A stretch of DNA of 11,830 bases, taken from contig CAKZVN010000317.1 in the NCBI GenBank assembly GCA_937922105.1, positions 1 to 11,830 of the forward strand. The letters run 5' to 3'. A model generated the notes under the pieces. It was not told where the DNA came from and did no database searches. It saw only the letters and a program-made list of their open reading frames with translations. Shown here piece after piece: positions 1-8,024 of this stretch; position 1 is the stretch's first letter, and each line of letters starts with the position of its first letter. The translations under genes were made by a program, and so were the position numbers. This DNA comes from an uncultured Litorilinea sp. Its GTDB lineage: Bacteria; Chloroflexota; Anaerolineae; Caldilineales; Caldilineaceae.

Positions 1-1
1 A

Positions 2-1117
2 TTACAGCGGTTATATCGGCTGGGGAGCGTTCTCCTGGTTGCAACCTGTTTGGTTTGGCTGGGAAGTGCCCAACGCGCGGCAGGTCAAGTACCGGTAGTC
101 GGTCTGGACGACATCACCACGCCGACGCCCACCGCTGTGGCGCCCCCTTTGGTCATTTTGCCCACACCGACACCCACGCCGAATTCCGGTAGACTGGGGA
201 TGACCCCGGCGACCGCTGACGTCTACCGCGTGCGTGAAGGCGACACCCTGTGGCGTGTGGCGCTGGAGGTGGGAGTAGACTTGGATGACGTGCCCTGCAT
301 GGTGGCACCGGGCTTCCGTCCCGATGAGCCGCTGGTGGTGGGCCAAGCGCTGGAGATGCTGCCTGCCGGATGGAGATGTCATCGCACCGGCGGGAATGAG
401 AGCCTGGGGGAGATTGCGGCACGCTACGGTCTCTCTCCGCAACAAATTGTTGAAATTGCGTGGAATCGGACCGGTTTGGCCCTGTCGGCACAACCGAGCG
501 CACTGGAGGATGCATCGGAGTTGGCATCAGTTCGTCCCATGCCGGGAATCAATCTACAGATTCCTGGTAGGACTTCCTCAACTATGGTAGACGGACTGTC
601 CAGGGGTGGGCAAACGGAAGCGGACGGCTTCCTGGGTTTTCTCTTGCAGCAGCCGGTTACGGTAGCGCCGGTGACAGCCTATGCCATCGGCGGTCCGCGC
701 GCCGCAACCCGGTCCAACGTAGCAGGCCCCGTCCCCAAGGATTGGCCCTATGGCAGCGGCAACTTCATGTGGCCCGTCTTCGGCTGGTTGACCCAGGGCT
801 ACCGCGACGATCATCGCGCGATTGACATCGCGGCGCCATTAGGGACTTTTGTTGCCGCGGCGGACCGCGGGGTTGTGGTGCGTGCAGGGTGGAACGACCA
901 GGGCTATGGTATGTTTGTGGTGATCGATCACAACATTGACTATGTGACGCTCTACTCGCATCTGCGCGATATCTTCGTGCGTGAGGGGGAGGTGGTAGCC
1001 CAGGGACAGATCATCGGCACGGTCGGTTCCACGGGCAATAGCACCGGTCCCCACCTGCACTTTGAAATCCGCGATTTCGGGCGACGCACAAATCCATTGG
1101 GGCTGTTGGTACGCTAA
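2..1117 (+). CDS. Secreted LysM / M23 peptidoglycan endopeptidase (5' end cut by window)
   Basis: This is probably a zinc peptidase that cleaves peptide cross-links of peptidoglycan outside the membrane. The frame is open to the left edge. The residues before the first possible start (TTG at 50) form a basic then hydrophobic stretch like a signal peptide, so the true start lies outside the window. Numbering the 371 visible residues, a Pro/Thr-rich linker (about 40-61) is followed by a LysM domain (about 75-120, beginning YRVREGDTLW). A weaker second LysM-like segment (LGEIAARYGLS) starts near 135. The M23 (LytM) domain fills about 255-371. Its metal-binding pattern is complete: H271-x3-D275 (HRAID), H320 in YSHL, and HLH at 351-353. 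The enzyme therefore looks active rather than an EnvC/NlpD-type degenerate activator. Family assignment is secure; the exact substrate is unknown. The stop lies 2 bp from the stop of the convergent next gene. Confidence 0.93.
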   Translation, partial: LQRLYRLGSVLLVATCLVWLGSAQRAAGQVPVVGLDDITTPTPTAVAPPLVILPTPTPTPNSGRLGMTPATADVYRVREGDTLWRVALEVGVDLDDVPCMVAPGFRPDEPLVVGQALEMLPAGWRCHRTGGNESLGEIAARYGLSPQQIVEIAWNRTGLALSAQPSALEDASELASVRPMPGINLQIPGRTSSTMVDGLSRGGQTEADGFLGFLLQQPVTVAPVTAYAIGGPRAATRSNVAGPVPKDWPYGSGNFMWPVFGWLTQGYRDDHRAIDIAAPLGTFVAAADRGVVVRAGWNDQGYGMFVVIDHNIDYVTLYSHLRDIFVREGEVVAQGQIIGTVGSTGNSTGPHLHFEIRDFGRRTNPLGLLVR

Positions 1118-1119
1118 GT

Positions 1120-1998
1120 TCACCTGGCAATGGTGTGTAGCGGCAAGACCGGGCCATGCAAACAGGCGCGCGTTAGACCGCCGTCTGCTGCCGGCACGAC
1201 GCATGTGAGACACGCGCCATAACCGCACACCAGGTCCGACTCGACCAGCACATCGGCAAAACCGCTCTCCAGCCGATAGCGGCGGTTACGAATGAGATGG
1301 CTGAGATCGCTGACGGAGAACGCAGGATCACCCGGTGTAATGGCGCCGGAGCAGTCTGCTGTCGCAACCAAGCGGTCTGCCCAGCGCACCAGATCGTCTG
1401 CGTGTTTTTGGAACTCGGCACGTGTAGCCGCCCGACGCAGTTCGACAGCCAGGGGAAGATGGGCACGCAGCGCTGCGCTAGGTTCATCGTCGCTGTACCA
1501 CACTAGGGCAACGCGACCACCCTGATCCAACATGGAGTGGAGCAGCGGCAGGGTGAGCGGTCCTAGACGGTCGTCGGTGAGAATCACCAGGGCGCGCTGA
1601 TGAGCCGGCAGATCAATCGGGCGGCCCAGTGGGCCGATGAGGTTGAGCGTGTCGCCCGGCTCCGATTGGCGCAGGAAGGCTAGGCCGGAATCGGGCAGGG
1701 AGGATGGCAACCAGAAGTCCCACGTGGAATCGCCATTGGGGGCTGCGGTGGGCGGGCCGGCGGAAAAGAGCGCACGCCGCGCATAGTGTGTCCAATCCAG
1801 CGCGCGTGCGCTGGGTGAAGTTGCGGCGCAGCGCACGAGAACGTAACGGCCAAACGTACCGGCTGTGGGAAGTGGGATCGGTACACGCACGCGCAGAAGA
1901 CGCCCCAAGCGGCCCAGGTCTGTGGCAGGATTGGCAACCACCGTGGCGGTGAGCGTGCCGTCGTGATTGTGTGATGAAGCCGCAGCGTCGTTGTGCAT
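1120..1998 (-). CDS. PyrK-like iron-sulfur flavoprotein (dihydroorotate dehydrogenase electron transfer subunit family)
   Basis: Proteins of the PyrK family carry FAD and a 2Fe-2S cluster and pass electrons between a partner dehydrogenase and NAD. Starting at ATG 1998 gives 292 residues. The C-terminus has the PyrK cluster pattern C258-x4-C263-x2-C266-x12-C279, with the typical context CGYGACLTC and a closing ACLHGPV. A ferredoxin-reductase-like beta barrel precedes it, and GPLGRPIDL matches the family's GPLG turn. The FAD motif (usually RPxS) is only weakly present as RRALFS. The Gly-rich loop expected at the start of the nucleotide domain is replaced by ILTDDRLGPLTL. No pyrD is adjacent, so a role in pyrimidine synthesis is not shown. 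ATG at 2022 or TTG at 2097 are possible longer starts, but the latter would overlap the divergent gene. No clear ribosome binding site distinguishes them. Confidence 0.8.
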   Translation of the reverse strand: MHNDAAASSHNHDGTLTATVVANPATDLGRLGRLLRVRVPIPLPTAGTFGRYVLVRCAATSPSARALDWTHYARRALFSAGPPTAAPNGDSTWDFWLPSSLPDSGLAFLRQSEPGDTLNLIGPLGRPIDLPAHQRALVILTDDRLGPLTLPLLHSMLDQGGRVALVWYSDDEPSAALRAHLPLAVELRRAATRAEFQKHADDLVRWADRLVATADCSGAITPGDPAFSVSDLSHLIRNRRYRLESGFADVLVESDLVCGYGACLTCVVPAADGGLTRACLHGPVLPLHTIAR

Positions 1999-2015
1999 GA
2001 CGCTTATGGTGGCAT

Positions 2016-2019
2016 AAGG
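2016..2019 (+). promoter_or_regulatory. Ribosome binding site (AAGG) selecting ATG 2026
   Basis: AAGG lies six bases before ATG 2026. The in-frame GTG at 1993 has no comparable site, so this favours the later start for the DUF58 gene. The site sits in the tiny space between two divergent start codons. Confidence 0.5.
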
Positions 2020-2025
2020 CATCCG

Positions 2026-3507
2026 ATGCAGCAAGTTATAACCGGTTGGATACGCGCGCCGGCTGCCCTCGTGCGGGCAGGTGTGCAACAACTCCAAGAC
2101 GCGCTGGCGGCGCGGCTCAATCGCGGGTTGCCTGCGGAGCGGCGCATTCAGGTGCGCGTCGGTTGGCCGTTTTGGCTACTCCCCCTCTTTTTGGTCAACC
2201 AGATTCTGGCTCCGCACATCGTATGGACCGTGTTAATCGTGGCGTTGGCAGGGCTGTATGGCACAGGGCTGTTGTGGATTCGCGCCCAGGCCGCGCAGAT
2301 CACGGTGCGCCGGCGGCGGCTGGGCGCCGAGGCTGCAACAGTCATTCCCGGTGCCTCGACCGCGCTGATCGTCGGCGATCATTTACACGAGGAGTTCGTG
2401 CTGGTCAACCCCGGGCAATTGCCTGTGCTGTGGGCCGAAGTGGTGGACCATTCGACCTTGCCGGACTACAACGCGGGCCGGGTGGTTGCCTGCGGCTCGC
2501 AGAGCGAAACCAAGTGGAAGACCGAGGCGATATGCAAGCGCCGGGGCGTCTTCACGCTTGGCCCGCATTTGATACAAATCCAGGACCCCTTCGGGCTGTT
2601 TGCAGCGAACGTTGAGGCGACCGACCGGGATGTGGTAGTGATCTATCCGCGTGTGGTGCAGTTGCCCGCCGTCCAGGTGCCGCGCGCAGGCAACCAGGGT
2701 AGCGACCGCCGCCGCCGTCCGCTTCCTGGGCCGCTCCCTGCGGCGACCATCACCGAATACCGACCCGGTGACAGCCTGCGCTATGTGCATTGGGCCAGTA
2801 CCGCACGGCTGGGCAGGCTGATGGTGAAAGACCTAGAGATGGAACCCAGCGGCGACATCTGGATCGTGCTGGACTTGGACGCCGCGGTGCAGTCCGGTGA
2901 GGGCAACGAAGGAACCCTGGAGTTTGGGGTGGTGGTGGCGGCGAGCCTGGCAGCGCAGCTACTCGGCGCAAGCGAGCAGCGCGGCGTAGGTTTGCTCGCC
3001 TATAGTGGGGCGAAGGACGGCACGTTGATTGAGCGCGCGCCTGGGCAGGGCGCCGCTGCGCTATGGCCGATTTTGGCCGACTTGGCCCAGGTCACTGCGG
3101 GAAACGTATCCCTGGCAGCGCTTTTGGAGAGCAGCCGCCGTCAAATCGGCAGGCAGTGCAGCGTATTGATTGTGACGCCGTTGCCGAATCCGGCAGATAC
3201 GCTGGAAACACAGTCGCGCGCGAGCGCCGAATGGCTAGCCCAAATCGCGCATCTGCGCGCAGCCGGTGTGGGCGTGCGCATGGTATTCACAGTTGCCCAC
3301 GATGAGACAGGGGCAACCGCAGCCGGATCGCACAGAGCCGCCGGTGTGCTCACCGATGCGTTGGCACAGCTAGACGTGATGGGGACGGTTCTGCAGGCAG
3401 GCGGCCCCTTGACGCCGCTGTTGACCTTCCGGCGGCGACGCACGGTACTGCGCTCGACACCCACCGGCGGTATCATCCGCACGGAAATTGAGGAAGAGGT
3501 CGGTTAG
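2026..3507 (+). CDS. DUF58 domain membrane protein
   Basis: DUF58 proteins are usually encoded with a MoxR AAA ATPase and a transglutaminase-like membrane protein, and are thought to act in envelope protein maturation. The biochemical role is unknown. From ATG 2026 the product has 493 residues. Two hydrophobic segments lie at about 46-85 (FWLLPLFLV, then VWTVLIVALAGLYGTGLLW). A beta-rich region follows, ending in the family-typical stretch QDPFGLF. The DUF58 signature EYRPGDSLRYVHWASTARL lies near 244-262, followed by a von-Willebrand-A-like fold beginning IWIVLDLD. An upstream GTG at 1993 would add 11 residues and overlap the divergent gene; the AAGG at 2016-2019 supports ATG 2026. The transglutaminase gene begins 42 bp downstream on the same strand, so the two are probably one operon. 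No MoxR gene is in the window. Confidence 0.88.
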   Translation: MQQVITGWIRAPAALVRAGVQQLQDALAARLNRGLPAERRIQVRVGWPFWLLPLFLVNQILAPHIVWTVLIVALAGLYGTGLLWIRAQAAQITVRRRRLGAEAATVIPGASTALIVGDHLHEEFVLVNPGQLPVLWAEVVDHSTLPDYNAGRVVACGSQSETKWKTEAICKRRGVFTLGPHLIQIQDPFGLFAANVEATDRDVVVIYPRVVQLPAVQVPRAGNQGSDRRRRPLPGPLPAATITEYRPGDSLRYVHWASTARLGRLMVKDLEMEPSGDIWIVLDLDAAVQSGEGNEGTLEFGVVVAASLAAQLLGASEQRGVGLLAYSGAKDGTLIERAPGQGAAALWPILADLAQVTAGNVSLAALLESSRRQIGRQCSVLIVTPLPNPADTLETQSRASAEWLAQIAHLRAAGVGVRMVFTVAHDETGATAAGSHRAAGVLTDALAQLDVMGTVLQAGGPLTPLLTFRRRRTVLRSTPTGGIIRTEIEEEVG

Positions 3508-3549
3508 CCCGTAAGTGCCGGCGCGGTTGCGAAGGGTAGAAATTTAATC

Positions 3550-5967
3550 ATGGCGCTGAGTGGTATACATCAAGTAGAAAGTGCCGCGAGCGAGCCGCCT
3601 CCTCTCTGGTGGCGTGTGGCGATCTGGCTGGAGCGCACGCTGCGCCCGGCTTTGGGCTGGGGGGTGCTGGTTTCGTGCGCGCTCTTAGCGCTTGTGCCTG
3701 CGCTGGTCTTGCGCGCCAACAACTGGCTCAGCTTAGGTTCGCTTTATGTTGTCTTGGACTGGAGCGGCCCGCTGGCGGTTGTAACGGCCTGGTGGCTTTG
3801 GGGCTGGCGCATTCCGGTTGTGATCGGGCAAGGAATGGCGCGATACCTGCCGTGGCGTGGCGTGGTTCATCTGTTGGTGGGGAGCGTGGTGGTCAGCCAA
3901 CTGGCGCTGGGCTGGTTGCCCGGTCCTGCTTTACTGTGGGAGACAGTCCGCACCGGCGCGTGGTGGCTACCACTGGAGCGCACCATCACGATTTGGCTCA
4001 ATGCGGCGGCGCGTGCCGGCGTCTGGTGGCAGGGTGTTCAGAGCGGCGGCGCGGCGCAAGATAATCTCATCTTCGCCATCATCGGCGGGAGTGTTCTGTG
4101 GATCGCCGGGGGACTAACCGCCTGGCTTGCCCGGCGCACACGCCAGGGCTATGCCGCGGCTGCGCCTTCCATCTGGTTGACCGGCACCATCCTGCTCTAC
4201 AGCAGTTCGGGCAAGTGGCTCCTGCTCTGGGGATTGGCCCTGGCGGTGGTCTTGCACTTTTTTCTCGACCTAGACCGCTTGGCGGCGCGCTGGCGCGATT
4301 TGGGCTTGGACTACAACCCGTCCGTCATGCTGGATCGTTTTCTTGCCCTGGCGAGCGCGTGCGCGCTGATTCTCACGCTTGCCGCGCTGATGCCCAATCT
4401 CTACTGGCGACCGCTGGTGGAGCGCTATTATGAAGCCGTCTCTCCATGGATGCTCACCCTGGAGGGAATGGCGGAGCGGCTCTTTCCGGATGCTCGTGGA
4501 ACCTCACGCCTGCGCGGCGGCGCGGTTGCAGGCGGGTTGCCCAATGATTTCCTGCTCCAGGGTGGGACGGACTTGGGCCGGCAAGTGATTATGCGCGTGC
4601 GCACGGACGACACCCCCGTCTACCAGTTCCCCTTCGACGAGATGATGCCCCCGGTCGGGCATTATATGCGCGGCAGCACGTTCCAGAGCTACACCGGGCG
4701 GGGATGGAGCAACCCGCGCGACACCGTGCGTCTGGACCTGGACGCCAACCAAGACGTGGGCGCCGGGTTGGCACGCCTGGGCGCAAGCGACGCGCCGGGC
4801 ACAACGCTTTACGGCTGGGGCCGACGCACTCTGGTCCAGAGTGTCATCATGGAGGTTAGCTCGCCCATCTTCTTTGCGGCGGGTGAGCCGGTGGAGTTCT
4901 CGGTGGATGCGCGGCTGGATTTCGTCCCGCTACGCATGGATGAGCAGGAACGCCGCGCCGCAAGTCATGGTCTGATTGCGGCTTTTGGGCGGGATGCCAG
5001 CTACACCGTACTCTCGCGCATTCCCGCGCTGAACCGGACGGCGCTGCGCGGCTTGGCGTTGCCCGAAGAGAGCACGTGGTTGGCCCCCTATTTGGCCTTG
5101 CCCGATTCGATCACGCCGCGCACGGTTGCTCTTGCCGAGGAAATAACCCGCGCCATCGACGCGCCCTATGACAAGGCAGAGGCAATTGAGAGCTATTTGC
5201 GCCAATTTGCCTATGACTTGACTGTCTCCGAACCGCCTGCGGGTGTGGGGGATGTCGCCGACTATTTCCTGTTCGATCTACAGCGGGGCTATTGCGATTA
5301 CTATGCGACGGCGTTTGTGGTCTTGGCGCGTCTAGCCGGTCTGCCGACACGCTTTGCCACCGGTTATGCCGTGGGACAGTGGGACTTCAACGAGGGCGTC
5401 TGGGTGATCACCGAAGCCGAGGCCCATTCATGGCCCGAGGTCTATTTTGCGGACGTGGGCTGGATTCCGTTTGAGCCGACGGCGGGGCGCCCGACCTTGC
5501 CCCGCATCGGGACAAGCGAGTTGCCGCCCATGTTGGAGCGCAGCGCGCCGCTTCCGGCGCCGGAGGTCACACCGGAGACCGAAGTTGTCACACCTAACTG
5601 GCAGACATGGCTGTGGGTATTGCCTGCGCTGGCCGTACTCTGGGGCATCGTGGTGGTCGCGCAGCAATGGCTGCGGCGGCGCGAGGACCCGTGGCAGTCG
5701 GTGCTGCGGTGGGGAGAGCGGGTGGGCCGTCCGATGGGCGAGGGCGAGACCGCACTGGAGTACGGCACCGCGCTGGCAGGGGTGGCGTCGCGGGCGTCAT
5801 CCGGCTCCAATGAAGTAGGGCGTGTGATTGCGCGCGAGGTGCTAGCCATCAGTCGCGCTGTCAGCCGTTGGGTATACGGCCCCCCGGCGCAACGGAATGA
5901 GGCGCTACAGGCCATTCAAGCGCACTGGACGCGGCTTGCCGAGTACATCCGCCGGACACGCAGATGA
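3550..5967 (+). CDS. Membrane-anchored transglutaminase-like protein (TgpA/DUF3488 type)
   Basis: The 805-residue protein has the build of the TgpA family. The N-terminal part (about 36-285) holds several hydrophobic helices (DUF3488-like). A large extracytoplasmic region with a transglutaminase core follows, then a final membrane helix (about 686-706, WLWVLPALAVLWGIVVVAQQ) and a cytoplasmic tail like DUF4129. The papain-like triad is visible: C582 in QRGYCDYYATAFV, H626 in EAEAHSWPEVY and D635 in FADVGW. The core is therefore likely catalytic, acting as a transglutaminase or a protease. A Pro/Glu-rich linker (about 655-680) joins core and last helix. It follows the DUF58 gene closely, the usual partner in bacteria. 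An AAGGG about 13 bases before the ATG is a loosely spaced ribosome binding site. The substrate is unknown. Confidence 0.92.
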   Translation: MALSGIHQVESAASEPPPLWWRVAIWLERTLRPALGWGVLVSCALLALVPALVLRANNWLSLGSLYVVLDWSGPLAVVTAWWLWGWRIPVVIGQGMARYLPWRGVVHLLVGSVVVSQLALGWLPGPALLWETVRTGAWWLPLERTITIWLNAAARAGVWWQGVQSGGAAQDNLIFAIIGGSVLWIAGGLTAWLARRTRQGYAAAAPSIWLTGTILLYSSSGKWLLLWGLALAVVLHFFLDLDRLAARWRDLGLDYNPSVMLDRFLALASACALILTLAALMPNLYWRPLVERYYEAVSPWMLTLEGMAERLFPDARGTSRLRGGAVAGGLPNDFLLQGGTDLGRQVIMRVRTDDTPVYQFPFDEMMPPVGHYMRGSTFQSYTGRGWSNPRDTVRLDLDANQDVGAGLARLGASDAPGTTLYGWGRRTLVQSVIMEVSSPIFFAAGEPVEFSVDARLDFVPLRMDEQERRAASHGLIAAFGRDASYTVLSRIPALNRTALRGLALPEESTWLAPYLALPDSITPRTVALAEEITRAIDAPYDKAEAIESYLRQFAYDLTVSEPPAGVGDVADYFLFDLQRGYCDYYATAFVVLARLAGLPTRFATGYAVGQWDFNEGVWVITEAEAHSWPEVYFADVGWIPFEPTAGRPTLPRIGTSELPPMLERSAPLPAPEVTPETEVVTPNWQTWLWVLPALAVLWGIVVVAQQWLRRREDPWQSVLRWGERVGRPMGEGETALEYGTALAGVASRASSGSNEVGRVIAREVLAISRAVSRWVYGPPAQRNEALQAIQAHWTRLAEYIRRTRR

Positions 5968-5985
5968 TCGGCTCGGCTCACGGGG

Positions 5986-6897
5986 TTAGGCTGGGGCCTG
6001 TCCCGAGAGAGCCGCCTGCGGTAAGCCGGCAGGCTGCGTCTCCACTGCCACACCCCATTCGCGCAGATGGGTACTGATGTGATCAATCACGGCTTGGTGG
6101 GCTGCGGTGCCGCGTCCGGTTACCCGGACCGGTTCCCCGAAGGCAAAGCGGACCGGAAGTCGCGGGTCTATCTTGCCGAACTCCTTGATCCAGCGCCCAA
6201 TGCCCCACGCATCGCTGCGTACTGCCACCGGAATGATGGGCACGCCGGCGTCGCGGGCCAGCTTGACGCCGATGGTGTTGAACTGCGCCGGGTCGAAGCG
6301 TAGGGTGCGCGTGGTTTGGGGGAAGACGATGATGGAGCGCCCCTTTTCCAGCAGGGCTTTGCCCTCGCTCAGGACACGCAGCAGGTCTTCGCGCGGGTTG
6401 ACGCGGTCAACCGCGATGGGTGCGCGCGTCAGCAGGATATGCTTGAAAACCGGGTACTCAATCACGGCGCGCTTGACCACAAAGGTGCAATCCTTGTAGG
6501 GCTGGACGATGCCAGGCAGGAAGATGGTCTCCAGCGTGCTCATGTGGTTGGCGACAAAGACGCAAGGCCCCTGGAGCGATGCCACAAAGTTCATGCCGGT
6601 GATCTGGATGCGTGCGCCGATCTTTTCTAGGGTGCGTAAGACGCCCAGACTGCTTTGGTACCACTCGGCGTCTCCATAGCGTCCTCGCTGCGCCTTCCAG
6701 CTATAACGCAACACATCGGCAAGAAAGACCGTATAGAAGGTCAGCGTGGGGAACCAGCGCGCAAACAGCGACGGAGTAACCTCCTCAGAGCGATAGACAC
6801 CTGTTGCATCGGTCAAGGGGAGGAACGCCGCCGTGTTGGGCGAGGATGTACTCAAGGATTGGAGTTGCGGTTCGGGTGTGCCGAGATTGCCGGTCAT
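5986..6897 (-). CDS. PlsC-like 1-acylglycerol-3-phosphate acyltransferase family protein
   Basis: This is a glycerolipid acyltransferase-family protein of 303 residues, likely membrane-associated and acting on lysophospholipid or a related acceptor. The blocks occur in the correct order: block I NHMSTLE (N117-H118 to E123), block II around RAPIAVDR (158-165), block III FPQTTRT (192-198), and block IV VPIIPVAV (219-226). Two canonical positions differ: H-x4-D is H-x4-E, and FPEGTRS is FPQTTRT. The rest of the region (FNTIGVKLARDAGVP, SDAWG, FGEP) reads as a coherent subfamily rather than decay. ATG 6897 is chosen because AGAGAG lies just upstream on this strand. A TTG at 6945 would overlap the stop of the upstream deaminase gene (TTGA) and add 16 residues. 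It is probably cotranscribed with that gene. The acceptor cannot be read from the sequence. Confidence 0.85.
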   Translation of the reverse strand: MTGNLGTPEPQLQSLSTSSPNTAAFLPLTDATGVYRSEEVTPSLFARWFPTLTFYTVFLADVLRYSWKAQRGRYGDAEWYQSSLGVLRTLEKIGARIQITGMNFVASLQGPCVFVANHMSTLETIFLPGIVQPYKDCTFVVKRAVIEYPVFKHILLTRAPIAVDRVNPREDLLRVLSEGKALLEKGRSIIVFPQTTRTLRFDPAQFNTIGVKLARDAGVPIIPVAVRSDAWGIGRWIKEFGKIDPRLPVRFAFGEPVRVTGRGTAAHQAVIDHISTHLREWGVAVETQPAGLPQAALSGQAPA

Positions 6898-6941
6898 TAC
6901 GTCTCTCTTGAGTCGGTACGCTAAGTAGCTTGACGATTCAA

Positions 6942-8024
6942 TCAACCGCCGGACAGCTTACTTTCTGCATCGGCGGTCCAATGTTCCAACTCGACCAGGT
7001 ACTTTGTGCGCAGCGCGTCTGACATGGACGCGACCAGGAACGCATTGCGCGCCAGACGAACAACATCGCTGAGATTATACCCGAACTCCGTCACAAGCAA
7101 CGTGTACTCACGGGTCAAATCGGTATTAAACAAGGGTGGGTCGTCGCTGTTGACGGTGAGCAACAGCCCCATGCGGTCCAGGTGAGGTAGGGGGTGGTGA
7201 GCCGCGCTCTGATAGACATGTAAGCAGACATTGCTGGTGATGTTGACTTCCAGCGGGATACGACGCTCGGCCAGGTAGGAGAGAAGCAGGGGGTCTTCCA
7301 CGGCACGCACGCCATGCCCGATGCGATGCGCGCCCAACGCATGAAGCGCGCCCCAGACGCTCTCCGGGCCGACCGTCTCACCGGCGTGGGGTAATGAGCG
7401 CAACCCGCCCTGCAGTGCCGCGGCGAAGGCATGGGCAAAAGGTGCAGGGGGCGCGCTGGCTTCATTGCCCCCCAGGCCAAGTCCGATGACGCCGCGGTCA
7501 CGACCACGCAGAGCGTAGTCTGCCGTCGCGTCCGCGGGGCGCGGGTCGTAGCCGTTGCCGTCGCGAAAAGCGAAGTTGCGGGGAATATCAAATACCCACC
7601 GTATCTCGACGCCGTACTTTTGCTGTGCCAATGCACGACCGGCATCCAATCCGGCGAAGAGATCGTCAATGGTCAGTCCCTTGTCCAGATAGTCAGTGTG
7701 GGTATAAGGTGTGAAGGTTACTTCGGCGTACCGGCAGTTGTGTTGCGCCATCTGTGCGCCGAAATCCACAGTAATCAAGGCGAAATCGTCCGGGGTGCGA
7801 AGTAAGTCCGAGATGACGAGATAAACCTCGACAAAATGGCGAAAATCGGTGAATCGGAACCAATCGCGCAGACCGTCCGGCTCCTGGGCAGGCAAGCTAT
7901 GCAGTAGGTTGTGGCGCCGCGCCAACTCCAGCAAGGTGGGGGGCTGGATTGACCCCTCCAAGTGCACATGCAGTTCAGCCTTGGGCATGCTTTGCAGGAT
8001 ATGGACAAGGTGGGTCGGGTTCAT
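6942..8024 (-). CDS. add: Adenosine deaminase family amidohydrolase
   Basis: This enzyme deaminates an adenine-ring substrate, converting adenosine to inosine if it is a true adenosine deaminase. Starting at ATG 8024 gives 360 residues, about the usual length. The zinc and catalytic residues are all present: H19 and H21 in AELHVHLEGS, H213 and general acid E216 in HAGE, H237 in RIGHGV, and D294-D295 in NSDDP. The segment GLGLGGNE (181-188) replaces the classic GLDLAGDE. NITSN stands where many members have CPTSN. These differences leave room for related substrates such as adenine or 6-aminodeoxyfutalosine. A GTG at 8057 would lengthen the N-terminus by 11 residues, but the family normally begins shortly before the HxH strand. 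It appears to be the first gene of a two-gene minus-strand unit with the acyltransferase, and is divergent from the metallopeptidase gene. Confidence 0.87.
   Translation of the reverse strand: MNPTHLVHILQSMPKAELHVHLEGSIQPPTLLELARRHNLLHSLPAQEPDGLRDWFRFTDFRHFVEVYLVISDLLRTPDDFALITVDFGAQMAQHNCRYAEVTFTPYTHTDYLDKGLTIDDLFAGLDAGRALAQQKYGVEIRWVFDIPRNFAFRDGNGYDPRPADATADYALRGRDRGVIGLGLGGNEASAPPAPFAHAFAAALQGGLRSLPHAGETVGPESVWGALHALGAHRIGHGVRAVEDPLLLSYLAERRIPLEVNITSNVCLHVYQSAAHHPLPHLDRMGLLLTVNSDDPPLFNTDLTREYTLLVTEFGYNLSDVVRLARNAFLVASMSDALRTKYLVELEHWTADAESKLSGG

Noticed and set aside
32..52. Lipoprotein box near VATC at the N-terminus of the M23 protein
   Set aside because: The residue before Cys is Thr, which is not typical, and the N-terminus is cut by the window. 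An ordinary signal peptide or anchor is the simpler reading.
5968..6014. Possible bidirectional terminator between the convergent transglutaminase and acyltransferase genes
   Set aside because: Only CGGCTC and GAGCCG pair, with a loop over 30 bases, and no U tract is present on either strand.
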